Part shown: positions 1 through 11,838 of the stretch, piece after piece
Numbering within the stretch: the first letter of the stretch is position 1
Layout of the letters: every line of letters starts with the position of its first letter
Assembly: GCF_964204865.1 (NCBI RefSeq)
Contig: NC_135259.1
Coordinates: forward strand, 4,908,974-4,972,973
Origin: Styela clava
Lineage: Eukaryota > Chordata > Ascidiacea > Stolidobranchia > Styelidae
Direction of reading: 5' to 3'
Length of the DNA: 64,000 bases
Position numbers and translations under genes: made by a program
Notes under the pieces: model-generated
Databases searched by the model: none
The model's input: the letters and a program-made list of their open reading frames with translations, nothing else
Told to the model about the DNA's origin: nothing

Positions 1-357
1 AGGCTACAACAAACCAAACTTTTACAAAAACTTTATTGAGTCTTACTGAATTTAATTATCTATTGAAAATACTCTAGTCAACTCAATGCTTAGTTTTTTA
101 GAAAAATTTGAATGGAATATTACGATAAAAATTTGACTCTGATTAATTCAACCAAATTTTGCGCACAGCTACGATATAAAAAAATGTTGGACTTCCGACT
201 CCAAAGCCTTGTGTGTATGGTCAAATGTTTCGAACAAAAGACCAATATTGATTTTACGGCAACAATCCACGATATTATAAGAGAAAAAGCATAATCTGCA
301 AGTTCTAAATATCGTAAGTCATGATTGCAGCCGAAATTATGCTAATGTTCATTTTTT
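1..357. other. Flank downstream of the THAP gene, no gene recognised
   Basis: AT-rich sequence beyond the stop codon of the minus-strand THAP/P-element-like gene. A 60-codon open frame at 112-294 (plus) has no recognisable domain. I looked for a P-element-type terminal inverted repeat here to match the far side of the gene and did not find one by eye. Confidence 0.5.
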
Positions 358-3300
358 TTATGGCAATGGATGTTCACATATGTCTGTCCAGGCATTCGCT
401 TTCCCATAGGTTGTATTACCACCTTTGACCTTCTTGATGATCTTTCTTTGCGAAATTTGGGTTATTCCATAGGATACTTGAGATATGTCTGGATTGCTTG
501 ATCTAGATCCAAGTTGTCTCTATGAATGTGATGCTGCGGATTAGATATATACATGGCTAGATAGATACCCATACAGTTCAGCCCCCCAAAAAATCTCACC
601 AAATTTCCGAAGAAAGCTTCCAAAACATCCTGATTAAAGCAGTGCAAAGACACATATTCCAAACCATTTGCCAGAAGGTATTTGCACATCTCTATGAAAT
701 TGTGTGTGGTGAATTTCAGTCCCTCTAAGGTTGGGCGAGCCAGAAAACTCTTTTCATCTCCACCATGCTCATTCTATAATTGTTTTCAAGAATAAATAAT
801 GCATGAAAATAACAATAGGCAACCCCAAAATGACATCTCTTATTTCCAATGTTATGGCATAGTAATATAATATAATCTTCAAATGCTATGGTTGTAGATC
901 TTTTTAGAGATTGTGATCATATTGAATAAAACCATACAAAAAATACAACTCACTTCCCACTCCAACAGTGAACCTATGAAGTCATTCTTCAACCAAGACA
1001 GTCTATTATCGTCGACGCATCGTATGGGGCAATTACAGGAACAGTTGACAATTTCATACCATCTGAATGGACGATACATGCATAACTGACACAAAAATAG
1101 GGAATTTTTTTTCTTTTAAAAAATGACCGACTTACTTTGCAAACATCAAAACAAATTTGGCAGTTCCATTCGTCCCATTCATTGTTTTTAAACATTGGCC
1201 GACGTTCCAGCTCAGCACATCAGTTGCAAGATTGACTTTCATCTGAAAATAAAAAAGATTTTCCCAAATCACTCTGTATTAAAAAAAATTAGTTATTGAA
1301 AATCCTGTTACCACAGTCAAGGGCATTGGCAGCGAATCAAAAATTTTAGTTGAAATAAGTCCATTTCAGGGATTTCATCAGCGTGTCGTGCGGCCAAACC
1401 AACACAATTAGACTATTAGCTTACCTTACTATATGGTGTTAACTCTACATGTGATGGACTCAGTCTGGTACGGCCAAGGACCTGAACAGATTCCTGCATA
1501 TAAAGATCTTTAATATGCCTCCACACAATGTCCTGGCCACCTCGGCGCATATGCTTCTTCCCACCAACTTTTGATGCATATAACGAGTTTCGAACAGTCT
1601 GAACAAATGAAAAAAGGACTGTTGAAAATTAACGCATCATGGTAAACATTATACAATGCCATTTGCCCATTTCTTTTATTACCTTGATCAAATGTGATGG
1701 ATCAGAACATAGGTATATGTTCCTGTCAGAGTCGCATATATTAGGAGCAAACAATACACCATCACAAGGCAATTCCAAGTTGCCACTTAAAAGTTGGAAA
1801 AAGCGACGGTTGGTACTGTGACCATCTGCGATTACAGCAAGGATCTTTACGCTTCGGCTCTCACATTCAATTAAAAGTTCCCAAAACACCCGACAAAGCT
1901 TGGAGCCAAAGGAATCGACAGATCTCGCTTCACGGTTCTAACGTAGAATACTGAAGAAACATGTAGAACATTAATACTGCGTTACATAAAAAGTCTACCG
2001 TAGTAAAACCCCAGTAACAACTTACCTAAAATGTGTGAAGCAAGCTGGTCATTATTGCCATTTCTTTGTCCACGAAACCAATCAATTTGCCGTTACGACA
2101 GACCAGATTTTCTCTAACTGTATCAGAGATTCATATATATGACAATGATGTAAGATTGTAAATAAAAATTAAACTGAGCTTACCCTTCATCTCATCGAGA
2201 GCAACAAATCCAATCAATGAACCCTTGTCTTTGATGACTCTCTCCATTTCTTTCAATGCCAGTTTGTTAATCCCAGATTGTGGTGGAATGATATTTCTGC
2301 AAAAATAAAAAATAAATCAGCAATCGCGAGTCACTGACCAATGTATGATATAATAAGTAGACAGATAATAGACAAAATATTTTTTTTAAATAGACTGAAA
2401 GAAAACAACATGGCCAAATGGTTATCAAAGTTAATTTAAATTCACCATAGTACACCCCAACAATTGTCAGAAGCATTACATTTACCTGTAGCGATTCAAA
2501 GTGCTTGGGGAAGGCAGAGTCAGCACCTGACTTGTTCGCAGATGATCATAGGCAGAAGGCGATCTGCAATAGAGTTCCATAGCCCAACGAATCACATCTG
2601 GATGGTACCAACGTGAAGAGGGGTGAGCATTGGAGTTGGCAAGCTGCTGACCAAAAAACATTTGCTGCCAAGTATTCAAGATGGAACTTTCAGAAGCGAA
2701 AGTGGCCTGTGAAAATATTCACAAGTCAGTCATACAATTAATCTCTTGAGTCTAGTACATTAAAAATTATTTGATCGTGAAATAAAACAAAAAGTAAACA
2801 TGACCTTGATCATATCATGCACAGTATCATCAACTTGCAACATGACCTGGCTTGGATGGTGTTCTTCCTCGTCATTTTTGAACTGTTCTGACATGCAGCT
2901 GCTGCACATTGGGCATCCAATTGACACATCCACTAAAAATATCCTGCAATCATATATATGCTCTCGAGACAGTCGAACAGCGATTTTTTACTAACATACC
3001 AATTGTGCTACATGATGTTGACCGATATATATTTTTGATATTAATCTTGTCACCTCCCCACGACAAAACTGGGTGAACCAATGTACTGCCATCCCGCCGA
3101 TCAATACCGCAACACAACTCCAATTTGCCTAATTTGTCTTAAATGGATAACACAAATTTGAGTTACAGAATAAAACAAAGGTGAACTTGTCAAAAGAAAA
3201 TGTATACCTAAAACAGAATTCAGAGTATCACATCTGTCAACTCCTAGCTTTGCAATCTCGACTTTCCAGCCAGAAAAATGAGCACTTTGCATTGCACCAT

Positions 3301-4565
3301 CTTCTCCATACTCAACTCTTTTTTCATCATTGTGTAAAATTATTTCAGTTTGTTTTAGATTGATAAGTTGTTAGATACAATTTGGTATGTCATATGGCTC
3401 ATGGGTATATTTGTGATTTGGTATTTGCAATTTATCTTAGCTATTTACTCTGTACAATCCTGTAGCCTCCTAGTATGAGTTTTAATATTCTGCCATCTAA
3501 AAATATTCCCTAACGACAAACTTGCGCTACAATGAAAAACTGCTGAACTTACAATTCATGCTGTCAAACTCAATTACTACTCAAATGACACAGCAACAAA
3601 ATAATTGAAAACTAAAATGTTATCCTATTCTCTGCAAGTTGAAAACCAAACTATAATTGATAACTTCTGTTTAAAAACAACTACCTTATACTAGGCACGC
3701 AGTAATCATCCTTTCTCATCTCTGCAATAAATTTTCCTCGGTGCTCATACAAAGCCCACTTATCTGTATAAAAAGTTCAATCAAAATTTGCTAAACAAGC
3801 AAAAAAAATTTCTACAGATGCATACCTTTCATAGATTGCGACAAGTATGAAGTGGCACTGACCAAACTCCTAGTAGATCGATATCGAATTTTTTCCGGCA
3901 GTGGTTCACGCACAGCTGGGAGAGGTCTTGTTTTTTCCTGGTACACAGCTGAACTCCTGGGAATTTTTCTGCATGGAACTGCTCCGAGTCTTAAAGAGCT
4001 TTTTTTCCCATGCCGAAGTATATCGGTTCCCAGGAAATGGTCTTCACATATTGAGGCCCTAAATATAAAAAGGTAAAGTATATTGCCATTGGTATAACAA
4101 TATGAAGATGTCAAAAGCTAGCTATGGTCATTTTGTGCAAAATTTGAATTAAATGCAAAACAAATTAGATGGCTTGGTAGGCTTAGCAAATTATAACGAT
4201 AAATATACGATAAGAAAAATTAACAAATATTCCGGGTTTCTGATAATCCACACAGCAGAATTTTTGAACGCAATTACTCAATTATACTATTATAGGCTGT
4301 ATAAATTTGTTTATATGTTTAATATGCCTAGATAAGTACATTACGTTTCTTTGTGCAGCATAGCCTTGATGTTATCTCCTCTGCTACTGTCTCTCATCGC
4401 CAATAAAAAATTGGACAACCCCTCCCGGTGTTTCCTTTCCTGAGGAGTCTTTGCCAGATCGGGCCGAAGAACAGAAAATAGTGTTTTTACAGACTGTCCT
4501 GCTTTCCTAGACTTGACATAGGAGTAGCTGCATCCCGGCACTGCACAATGCGTTCCAGCTGGCAT
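358..4565 (-). CDS. THAP domain P-element-type transposase (THAP9-like), 15 exons, one in-frame stop
   Basis: Spliced by eye into 15 exons with GT-AG borders: 4565-4345, 4058-3826, 3763-3685, 3317-3208, 3128-3000, 2932-2805, 2706-2486, 2296-2184, 2117-2026, 1937-1683, 1598-1425, 1242-1136, 1062-954, 773-600 and 519-358. Phases agree at every junction, giving 768 codons plus stop. The N-terminus is a THAP zinc finger split by intron 1: C-x4-C (HCAVPGC), then ICEDHF, then the GAVP box. The P-element transposase core follows: WYHPDVIRWAMELYCRSPSA, VALDEMK, GKLIGFVD, AVIADGHSTNRRFF, SDPSHLIKTVRNSL, and QDVLEAFFG near the end. These are family positions around the RNase H-like acidic residues (family knowledge). 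Oddity: exon 9 ends in an in-frame TAG (2026-2028, codon 442), so either it is a recent pseudogene or that border is misplaced. No terminal repeats were seen. It could be a domesticated host gene or an intron-rich transposon. Confidence 0.8.
4345..4565 (-). CDS. First exon of the THAP gene: start codon and first half of the zinc finger
   Basis: The ATG at 4565 has A at -3. The exon encodes the N-terminal MPAGTHCAVPGC motif with the first cysteine pair of a C2CH THAP finger and ends AAAC|GTAATG. Joined to 4058 it reads through HKETASICEDHF, restoring the C-x2-H half of the finger, which supports the splice. The start sits about 0.8 kb from a candidate plus-strand first exon at 5372, so the interval could hold a divergent promoter (inference). 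Confidence 0.75.
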
Positions 4566-5371
4566 AGTAAAAAATATTTAAATCACTTAATATATATATA
4601 TAACAATACTCACGTATCGATACCACAAATAGCCTACTTGGTTTGCTTCTCCAAACTGTGTTCCCTCTTCACATAAGTTGAAATAAAGGATTCCTGTGCA
4701 AGTACGGCACCTACGATTAGAACTATATGTACCGGTAGAAAGATTAGAGCTAAGTTGTCTACAATACTGTGGTACGGGCCTGAAAGCAAAATTACCGAAA
4801 ATGAAATAGCAATATCTGAATAATATTATTGCTACTGCTGTCAGTTCAGCAGTTACCGTACCGGTGCCAGGTTATCGTACCGTGTTAGGTCAAGTTCACA
4901 GTCTGTGACATAAATATCGAAACGAAAGCTAGCGTGATTTTTATAGCTAATCTACTCATATATATATATATACGAAGCGTTACAAAATAACTTAAAAATG
5001 CCCGCAGCTTGGGGCAACAAAAAACCTTCGGTCAAAATATTTGGCGGCAAAGTTAAGCGCTGAGAAGGTCATACCTCTTTACTCATGCGGAACTATGACG
5101 TCACACAGAGGTGGTATCTCTATGTTGACCCTCTATAGACCAACCTTGCGTTCGCAGCACAAGACGATAGCACATACACATTCGCATCAAAACATAGGTG
5201 GTGCTTGTAACTTGGGGTAGTATTAAGACGACCTCGTCTATAACTCTGTTTTATTCTGTATGCCCATATAAATTCTTACCAATTGAGTCACTAGGGATCA
5301 ACTGTGTAACTTTCTCTTTTAGCTGGTTTGTCAGTTGTCAGTCGGTTAACTGAACTGAAGGACGTCGAGAC
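4566..5371. other. Interval between the THAP gene start and the orphan exon
   Basis: Two short TA runs (about 4591-4602 and 4957-4972) and no coding frame. A pyrimidine stretch ending in AG at 5311-5322 looks like a splice acceptor just before the candidate exon. A shared promoter for the two divergent genes is possible, but no motif proves it. Confidence 0.35.
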
Positions 5372-5486
5372 ATGGCCGCTTCGTACTCAGAGATTTTAAA
5401 TAGGCGTTCCGGTAATATTCCACCGCAGAGAGATAAAAGTATAAGTTTATTTCGACTCCATAATCAGCAAAACAATAAGATGAATG
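5372..5486 (+). CDS. Orphan candidate first coding exon (38 codons)
   Basis: An ATG in good context (G at -3, G at +4) opens a stop-free stretch starting MAASYSEILNRRSGNIPPQR and rich in basic and Asn/Gln residues. It ends AATG|GTAAAA, a plausible donor. It has no domain I recognise. A strong-looking acceptor lies at 5311-5322, so part of it may belong to an internal exon. The next DNA is transposon-derived; the hAT exon at 5862 is in the wrong phase to be its partner. It may be the start of a host gene cut off by insertions, or chance. Confidence 0.3.
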
Positions 5487-5861
5487 GTAAAAATAAATAA
5501 ATAAAAACTGATTATAAAATCAGGAGAGCGAACAAAACCTTAGATAAGGTTTAAAACGTACAGAATGTATATAAGATGGAAGGTTTTGCCAAGAAGATGT
5601 GGTACGTGTTCACTCACCTAAAATAATTGAAATATTTCACACACGCACCCACACACACAACCATATAGAAGTTATTAAGTAAAGGGAACATGAAAAATTA
5701 CATACTGGTAGTTAATAAAAAATAAATAAATAAAAATTACTTGCCACACCATATTAATAAATTTATGATGATTGCCACTGCCAAATTGATCAGTTTTATA
5801 AATGGGAGTGAACAGTAAAGATGAACTTTTTAAAAAAAATGTATTGTCAAGCTGATTATAG
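5487..5861. other. Non-coding stretch before the hAT exon
   Basis: A-rich with repeated AAATAAATAAATA runs and a CA-rich patch near 5645. About 45 bases at 5533-5580 (including AGGTTTAAAACG) resemble 16195-16240 inside the second hAT element, so part of this is probably hAT-derived non-coding DNA. It ends in GATTATAG, the acceptor for the hAT exon. Confidence 0.4.
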
Positions 5862-7115
5862 AATGCCCTGGATTCTGTTTCTGCCGAATCAATTTCCTCA
5901 AATATTTTGACCCACCTCTCTGGCATAGGAGTGGATTTGCAAAAACTCGTGGGGCAAGGCTATGATGGTGCAACGACAATGGCAGGTCACGTCAGCGGTG
6001 TGCAAAAACGCATTCGTGATAAATACCCGCGCGCAATATTTGTGCACTGCGCTTCTCATTGTTTGAATTTGGTCATAAATGACCAAAGTAAAGTTGCAAT
6101 CATCAGAAGCACCTGTGATATCATTCGTGAGACTATTCGTTTTTTCAGGGAGAGCCCCAAAAGGCGCGCGGGTTTAGGAATTAACATCCCTTTGTTCTGC
6201 CCCACCAGATGGTCTGAGAAGTACAAGAGCATCCGAATCTTCAAATGCAACTTCAAACGAGTACTTGAGGCTCTTGATTCTTTGGCGAAAGATGCTAACA
6301 GTGAGACGCGGGCGAAGGCTTTTTCTCTGAAATCTGCTCTAGAAAAGTCGTCGGTTATCTACGCCGTATGTTTGATTGGTCGATATTCGGCACTAATGGA
6401 GCCACTAGCGCGCGCACTTCAGGCGGTCGGAGTCAGTGTGCCGTCAGTAAAGAACCTCACATCCTCTCTTCAGAGCGTTATCGCTGAAGAACGCAATGAC
6501 TCTGAAATCGCATTGAATATTTACAAAGAAGCTTGTGAAATAGCTGGCTTGAAAGAGTTGACAATACCCAGAGTAGTCGAAGTACAAGTTTATCGCGACA
6601 ATGTCTGTGCTGATTCAGCATCCCAGTATTTCAAACGTTCCGTATATCTCCCATACGTCGACGGCTTGAGCTGCTCTATTCGGGAACGCTTCATTGACAA
6701 CCCATCATTTTTTTCATTGCTATCAATTCTTCCACCGAACAAACCAGTTCACGTGGATGAGGTAGAGCGTCTGTATTTATTGGATAACTTCCAGAATGAA
6801 GTGAGACTGTGGAGAACTTCTTTAAGTTCCGACGTTAACGACGAATGTTTGGAGGGGCTTCTTCTGAGCGCTCGAGATTATCCAAGCGTGTACACCGCAA
6901 TACAGATCGTTATGACGCTACCAGCAACCACCGTTGAGGCTGAGCGGTCTTTCTCCTGCATGAAACGGGTAAAGACATGGCTGCGCTCATCAATGACGTC
7001 CAATCGCCTTTCTGATTTGTGTGTGCTTCACTGTCACCGTGAAATGGTCACCGAGAAGAAAATTAATCGAGTTGTGTCGAGCATAGTTAGCGGGAAGCGG
7101 AGGATGGACTTTTAA
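5862..7115 (+). pseudogene. hAT transposase, C-terminal part (DUF4371 / P52rIPK-like group)
   Basis: An open 417-codon reading frame from the acceptor GATTATAG to TAA. It carries GQGYDGATTMAGH, HCASHCLNLV, FCPTRW and, near the end, TTVEAERSFSCMKR followed by TWLRSSM, which is the hAT C-terminal dimerisation region. This is the second half of a cut-and-paste transposase of the '52 kDa repressor of the inhibitor of protein kinase'-like hAT group. The N-terminal zinc finger and the block with the first catalytic aspartate (SDETTD in the copy at 16.3-18.4 kb) are absent upstream. The frame itself is undamaged over 1.25 kb, so it is young or under some constraint. As it stands it cannot be a complete transposase unless distant exons exist. 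Confidence 0.8.
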
Positions 7116-7348
7116 TCGGGGCGATGTATTTTACTTATTCAAATTGCGTTGTTAATATTTGTTGTTTCAAATAAAAAATTGTTTATTAATTTATTTTGTA
7201 TTCACAAAAATCCAGCTGAGTAATTGAATCAGTTTGCTTGTTGACCAACTGTTGTTGTTTTGCGCTTGAAGAACGGGTGTTTTAAACCCAATATAATTTT
7301 CAAATTTGGCCCCCCCCCCCCCCAAATTTTGGGCTGGCTACGCCACTG
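5862..7348 (+). mobile_element. 5'-truncated hAT transposon with its right end
   Basis: The transposase frame is followed by a C-homopolymer (about 7310-7323) and by GGCTGGCTACGCCACTG ending at 7348, the inverted form of a CAGTGGCGTAGCCAGCC hAT terminus. No matching left end or copy of the flanking CCTAAAGA was found upstream, so the left part appears deleted or replaced. Confidence 0.6.
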
Positions 7349-7395
7349 CCTAAAGATCAAGCTAATCTCAATGAACTACTTATCCACCATGTTGT

Positions 7396-7647
7396 TTGAA
7401 CATTAGTAATTGGGAGAAAAATCTACTTGAATGCAAAATTTGTTCAAAATTATACATTAAATGCCATTGCTCATCATTAAATGAGCCTCCTTTAAAGGGA
7501 ATGTTCAAAAAGTGTAACAACCTTCAATGCAAGCAAACCATAACTTTTTGTTCTTGTGGTGTAATAAGTGGGTCTGAAAATGGCCCTTCATGCACGTGTG
7601 GTAAATACCAAGTGGATCCTAATTGTGACACAAAAAGCTATGGATAA
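7396..7647 (+). pseudogene. LINE upstream frame, cysteine-rich
   Basis: About 80 codons with many cysteines (CKICSKLYIKCHCSS, CNNLQCKQTITFCSCG, CTCGKYQVDPNC). It overlaps the beginning of the endonuclease frame, as an ORF1 3' end might. The spacing suggests zinc binding, but I cannot name a domain. Its 3' half is recognisable again, diverged, at about 59960-60060. Confidence 0.5.
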
Positions 7648-8530
7648 TCCGACATTGAACATTGCCTCACTTAACACTAGAGGAATAGCAAGGTTTGAAA
7701 AAAGAAAACAAGTTTTTATGTTTCTCAAAAGAAAAAAGTTAGATTTGATTTTTCTACAAGAAACGCATGGAGTAGAAATGCATCAGGATCAGTGGTTAAA
7801 AGAATGGGGCGGTACTGGGGCGTTTAGTCACAATTCAAGTAAATCTTGCGGCGTTGCAATTCTATTTAACACAAATGTTGATTATAATATTCATAAAACT
7901 TTTAAAGACACAAGCGGAAGATATATTGCAATTGAAGTGACTATTGGAGGATTAAAATTTGGTCTGTTGAATGTCTATGGGCCTAATGAAGATAAACCTG
8001 AATTTTTTGAAAACCTGATTAAAATTTTAGATGAAATTGAATGTGATAACCTCATAGTTGGAGGTGATTTTAACCTTGTGTTAAATGATAACATGGATAA
8101 ATTTGGAGGTAGAGCGACACATAGTAATCGAAGATCAAGAGAAACTGTTATGAATATAATTAGTGAATATAATCTATGTGATGCATTTCGTTTGAGCCAT
8201 CCTACCAAAAAAAATTATACTCACTTACAAAAGCCAGTTAAAATTTGGACAAGAATTGATTTTTTTCTAATATCAAGTGCACTCATGAAGAAAGTAATGA
8301 ATTGTAATATTTTACCTAGCACAAGATCTGATCATTCTCTTTGTTTTTTGAAACTTCAACTTGACCCAACACCAAGAGGTAATGGATATTGGAAGTTTAA
8401 CTGCAATCTACTACATGATGAGATTTACATTAATTTAACAGGTACTACAATATCAAATGCCATTTATGACCATTCGCATCACCCTGTTAATCGACATATT
8501 TTTTTGGGACACCCTCAAATGCATTATTAG
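7640..8530 (+). pseudogene. LINE APE-type endonuclease domain
   Basis: The APE-like fold motifs are all visible and intact: ASLNTRG, LQETHG, NVYGPN, GGDFNL, RIDFFLIS and TRSDHSLCFL. In this family they form the active site that nicks target DNA for target-primed reverse transcription. Reading starts near MDNPTLNIASLNTRG. The frame drifts off after about 8440, where the continuation (FFWDTLKCIIRGE) is found in another frame from about 8490. Confidence 0.8.
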
Positions 8531-9986
8531 AGGTGAAACAATCTCTTACTCATGCAGAAAAAAAAGAGAATCTACCAAATTAATAGAGGAAGTGGAAAAA
8601 GATATCAAAGAACTACAGGAGCAGTTACTAAATGATGATTCTGATCAGACCTATGAAAATCTTTTACTTAAACAGACAGAATATGATGAACTTTTTCAAG
8701 ATTTAACTCGTGGAAGTATTATTCGTAGTAGAACAAACTGGGCAGAAAATGGCGAAAAAAATTCCAAATGTTTCTTTGGTTTAGAAAAAAGAAGAAAAAC
8801 AAAGTCTTCAATCACACGATTAAAAATTGACAATAATTTAGTAACGGATCAAAAGAGTATACTAAAGGAAATTCGACATTTTTATGAAAATTTGTTTCAA
8901 TCAAGTACGCCTGATGAAATCAATATCAATAATATTTTAAATAACTTGAATATTTCAAAAATGTCTGAGGAAACATCTGATATATGTGATGGTAGTATTT
9001 CATTATCTGAATGTAAAAAAGCACCTTTTTCAATGAAAAACAATAAAAGCCCTGGACCAGATGGATTCTCATGCGAATTTTATAAAACATTTTGGGAGGA
9101 CATCAAGATGCCTTTGTTAAATTCATACAGCTACTCTTGGATAACTGGAAAACTCAGTGATACCCAACGTCAAGGCTTAATTTCTTTAATACTGAAAAAA
9201 GATAAAGAGAGAAATGACATAAAGAACTACAGGCCTATCACATTGCTCAATGTAGATTACAAAATTCTAAGTAAGGTTTTAACGGCTCAAATAAAGAAAG
9301 TCATGGACAGTATCATTGATGAAGATCAAAGAGGATTCCTCAAAGGCAGACAGATGGGTGAAAATATAAGATTGGTATGTGACGTAATCAACTATACATC
9401 CCATCATAACATACCAGGTGCTATATCCAATTTAGACATTTATAAAGCATTCGATAGTGTTGAGTGGTCATATTTATTCAATGTACTCGACCGGTTTGGA
9501 TTTCATCAAAACTTCACATCTTGGATCAAGATAATGTATAGAGACAGCATATCCTGTGTAACAAATAACAACTATCTGTCAGAAGATTTCGTATTACAGA
9601 GAGGTCTAAAACAAGGTGATCCGATCTCTAGCTATCTATTTTTAACCTGTATATAAGTTTTGGCCATCATGATAAGATCAAATGAAGGCATAGAAGGAAT
9701 ACAAGTGAGTGACGTAACTGTGAAACTTGCCATGGCAGCGGATGACACAAACGTTTTTACAGATGGTTCCTGTGAAAGTGCAGTGAATCTGTTTACTGAT
9801 TTAAATAATTTTGGTTGCATATCTGGGTGCAAAACAAACCTGGAAAAATCGCAAATCATGCAAATTGGAACACCTTTGAACATTGATTATATTTTAAATT
9901 TTCAACTGAAATTGACTACTTCATTAAAGTTGCTTGGAGTTAACATTCTAGTAGACTCAGATCATACAAAGGGCAAAAAAATGTGA
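8490..9986 (+). pseudogene. LINE reverse transcriptase
   Basis: RT motifs in order: SPGPDGF, YRPITLLNVDYKILSKVL, DQRGFLKGRQ, NLDIYKAFDSVEW, QRGLKQGDPIS and MAADDTNVF. A TAA at 9654-9656 interrupts the frame at CI*VLAIMIR, where the family normally has an acidic residue, so a single substitution would explain it. The catalytic box reads AADD instead of the usual YADD. A frameshift at about 9983 separates it from the thumb region (RNLTLLGKVCIIKSL). Confidence 0.85.
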
Positions 9987-11393
9987 TCCAAATATGGAAA
10001 ATGAGAAATCTTACTTTGCTTGGGAAAGTATGTATTATAAAAAGTTTAATTGTTTCACTTTTTACGTACAATTATACATATTTACCTGTTTTCATACCAG
10101 ATAGGTATATTAAATCACTCAATTCTATCTTATATCAATTCTTATGGAATTCGAAATGGGAAAGGGTAAAAAGAAAAACATTAATTGGGCCTAAATTATT
10201 AGGAGGGGTAGATATGATTGATATTCAAAGTTTTATTATAGCACAGAAAATCAAGTGGGTTGCTTTTTTATTGGATGAATCTAAAACTACTAAATGGAAG
10301 ATTATTGAACTTGATTATTTAAAGGATTTTGATTTTGTATCTTTGTTAAAAGGTAATCTATTCTGAAATTCCTATTATATAAAAAACATTCCCTTTCTCA
10401 CCATAAAAGACATGCTTATATACTGGTATAGCTATAAAAATATCGTTACGAATGTCCATACACTCAATCAGCCACTATGGTACAATAGAAAACTGCAATA
10501 TTGTAGAAAGCCTTTGTATGTTTCCAATTGGAAAGAACATGGTATCTCTGAACTGAAAGATTTAGTTTCAAGTGCTACATATTATACTTATTTTGAATTT
10601 CTTGTTAAATATGACATGCAGTATAATGTTGAAGAATATAAATGGTATTATAAAATTATAGGTAGCATTCCTGAAGAATGGAATGATACTGTTGAAACAC
10701 ATGTAACTTTGACTGATCATGATTTTGATTTTATGGCATTTCTCACAACAACAACTGAAAACTTTTTGTGTAAAAATGCTTATAACAGCATAATAATAAA
10801 AAAGTTTGTTCCCCCTAGTATGTACAAATCATTTTGGCAAGAGTCCTTTAATATTCCTAATGTGAAGTGGGATAGCTACTTCAAAAATTCGTTTTCATCA
10901 ACCATTGAAACCAAATTAAGATCTTTCCAAATTAATTTTTTTTTTTAAATCTATAGTTCTCAACTGTACATTACACGGCTTTGGACTAGTGGATACAAAT
11001 ATGTGTGAATTCTGTAAACAACATATTGAAACCTTATTACATTTGTTTTATTATTGTCCCATAACAAGTCAATTTTGGTCTGAGGTAGACCAATGGATAG
11101 TTTTCAAAACTGAGAATTTGAATTTTAATCTTAGTATAAAAGAATGTTTCATAGGGTTTGATGATATTCCTAATTTGCAATTTGTTAACTGTGTATTATT
11201 GGCTACCCGTTTCTATATATATAGATGCCGAATTCAGAAGCACAAACCGATTTTTGATGTGTTTTTCAAATTTCTATGTGATATCCGTGATAGTGAAAAA
11301 TATTCAGCATTTAAAAATGGCAAACTTCACATACATAGAAAAAAATGGAATTTATTTAAAGATTGCAGTAATGTTATTATTGTAAACAGATAA
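9983..11393 (+). pseudogene. LINE C-terminal region with zinc-ribbon-like motif
   Basis: This continues the RT in other frames: RNLTLLGKVCIIKSL and GPKLLGGVDMIDI, typical of L1/Tx1 ORF2 after the palm, then a long poorly conserved stretch, and CEFCKQHIETLLHLFYYC followed by FW at about 11000-11070, the conserved Cys-rich C-terminal motif. Breaks occur at about 10365 and 10948. Confidence 0.75.
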
Positions 11394-11838
11394 TTGTTAT
11401 TATATTATTCTAACTATTGTATTAAGTTATAATTTATGTATATGTATAGGGTCGTTTGGCATGACATTGTTATTGGACACGTAGTGGACATATCGATCGT
11501 TTTGCATTTTATGCAGGCAATCCTCTTCTTTTTGTTCTTCGTTTTTAAAAAGATAAAACTTCTCTCCAGAAGGCTATTACTTTTTTTCGCTATGACGTCA
11601 TCAAAATTACGTGGCCCCACGTGTCCATATATTTGAGCATAGCCCTCCTGTTTAATTATAGATAAGATGAAAATTTATTTATTAATATTGTTTACTGCAA
11701 TAATTTATCAAAATCTAAATGATTTGCCATGATATTGGTATGTATTACTGTGATGTATTATTTATTGATTGATACTGTTTATTGCAATTATATTGCAATA
11801 TTGTTTTATTTTATGAAATGCAATAAAAAAAAAAAAAA

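Larger units (their letters stand above)
7396..11838 (+). mobile_element. L1/Tx1-type LINE, decayed, with poly(A) tail
   Basis: A non-LTR retrotransposon with, in order: a Cys-rich segment (7396-7647), an APE-type endonuclease (7640-8440), reverse transcriptase (8500-9990), a C-terminal domain with a zinc-ribbon-like C-x2-C...H...C (10989-11090), a 3' UTR and an A-run at 11825-11838. Frameshifts near 8450, 9985, 10365 and 10950 and a nonsense codon at 9654-9656 make it inactive. A fragment of the same family lies at 59750-60250. Confidence 0.85.

Noticed and set aside
5675-5926. Minus-strand frame with exon-like look (MPERWVKIFEEIDSAETESR)
   Set aside because: Its right part overlaps the plus-strand hAT exon from 5862, whose motifs are real, so it is most likely an antisense shadow.
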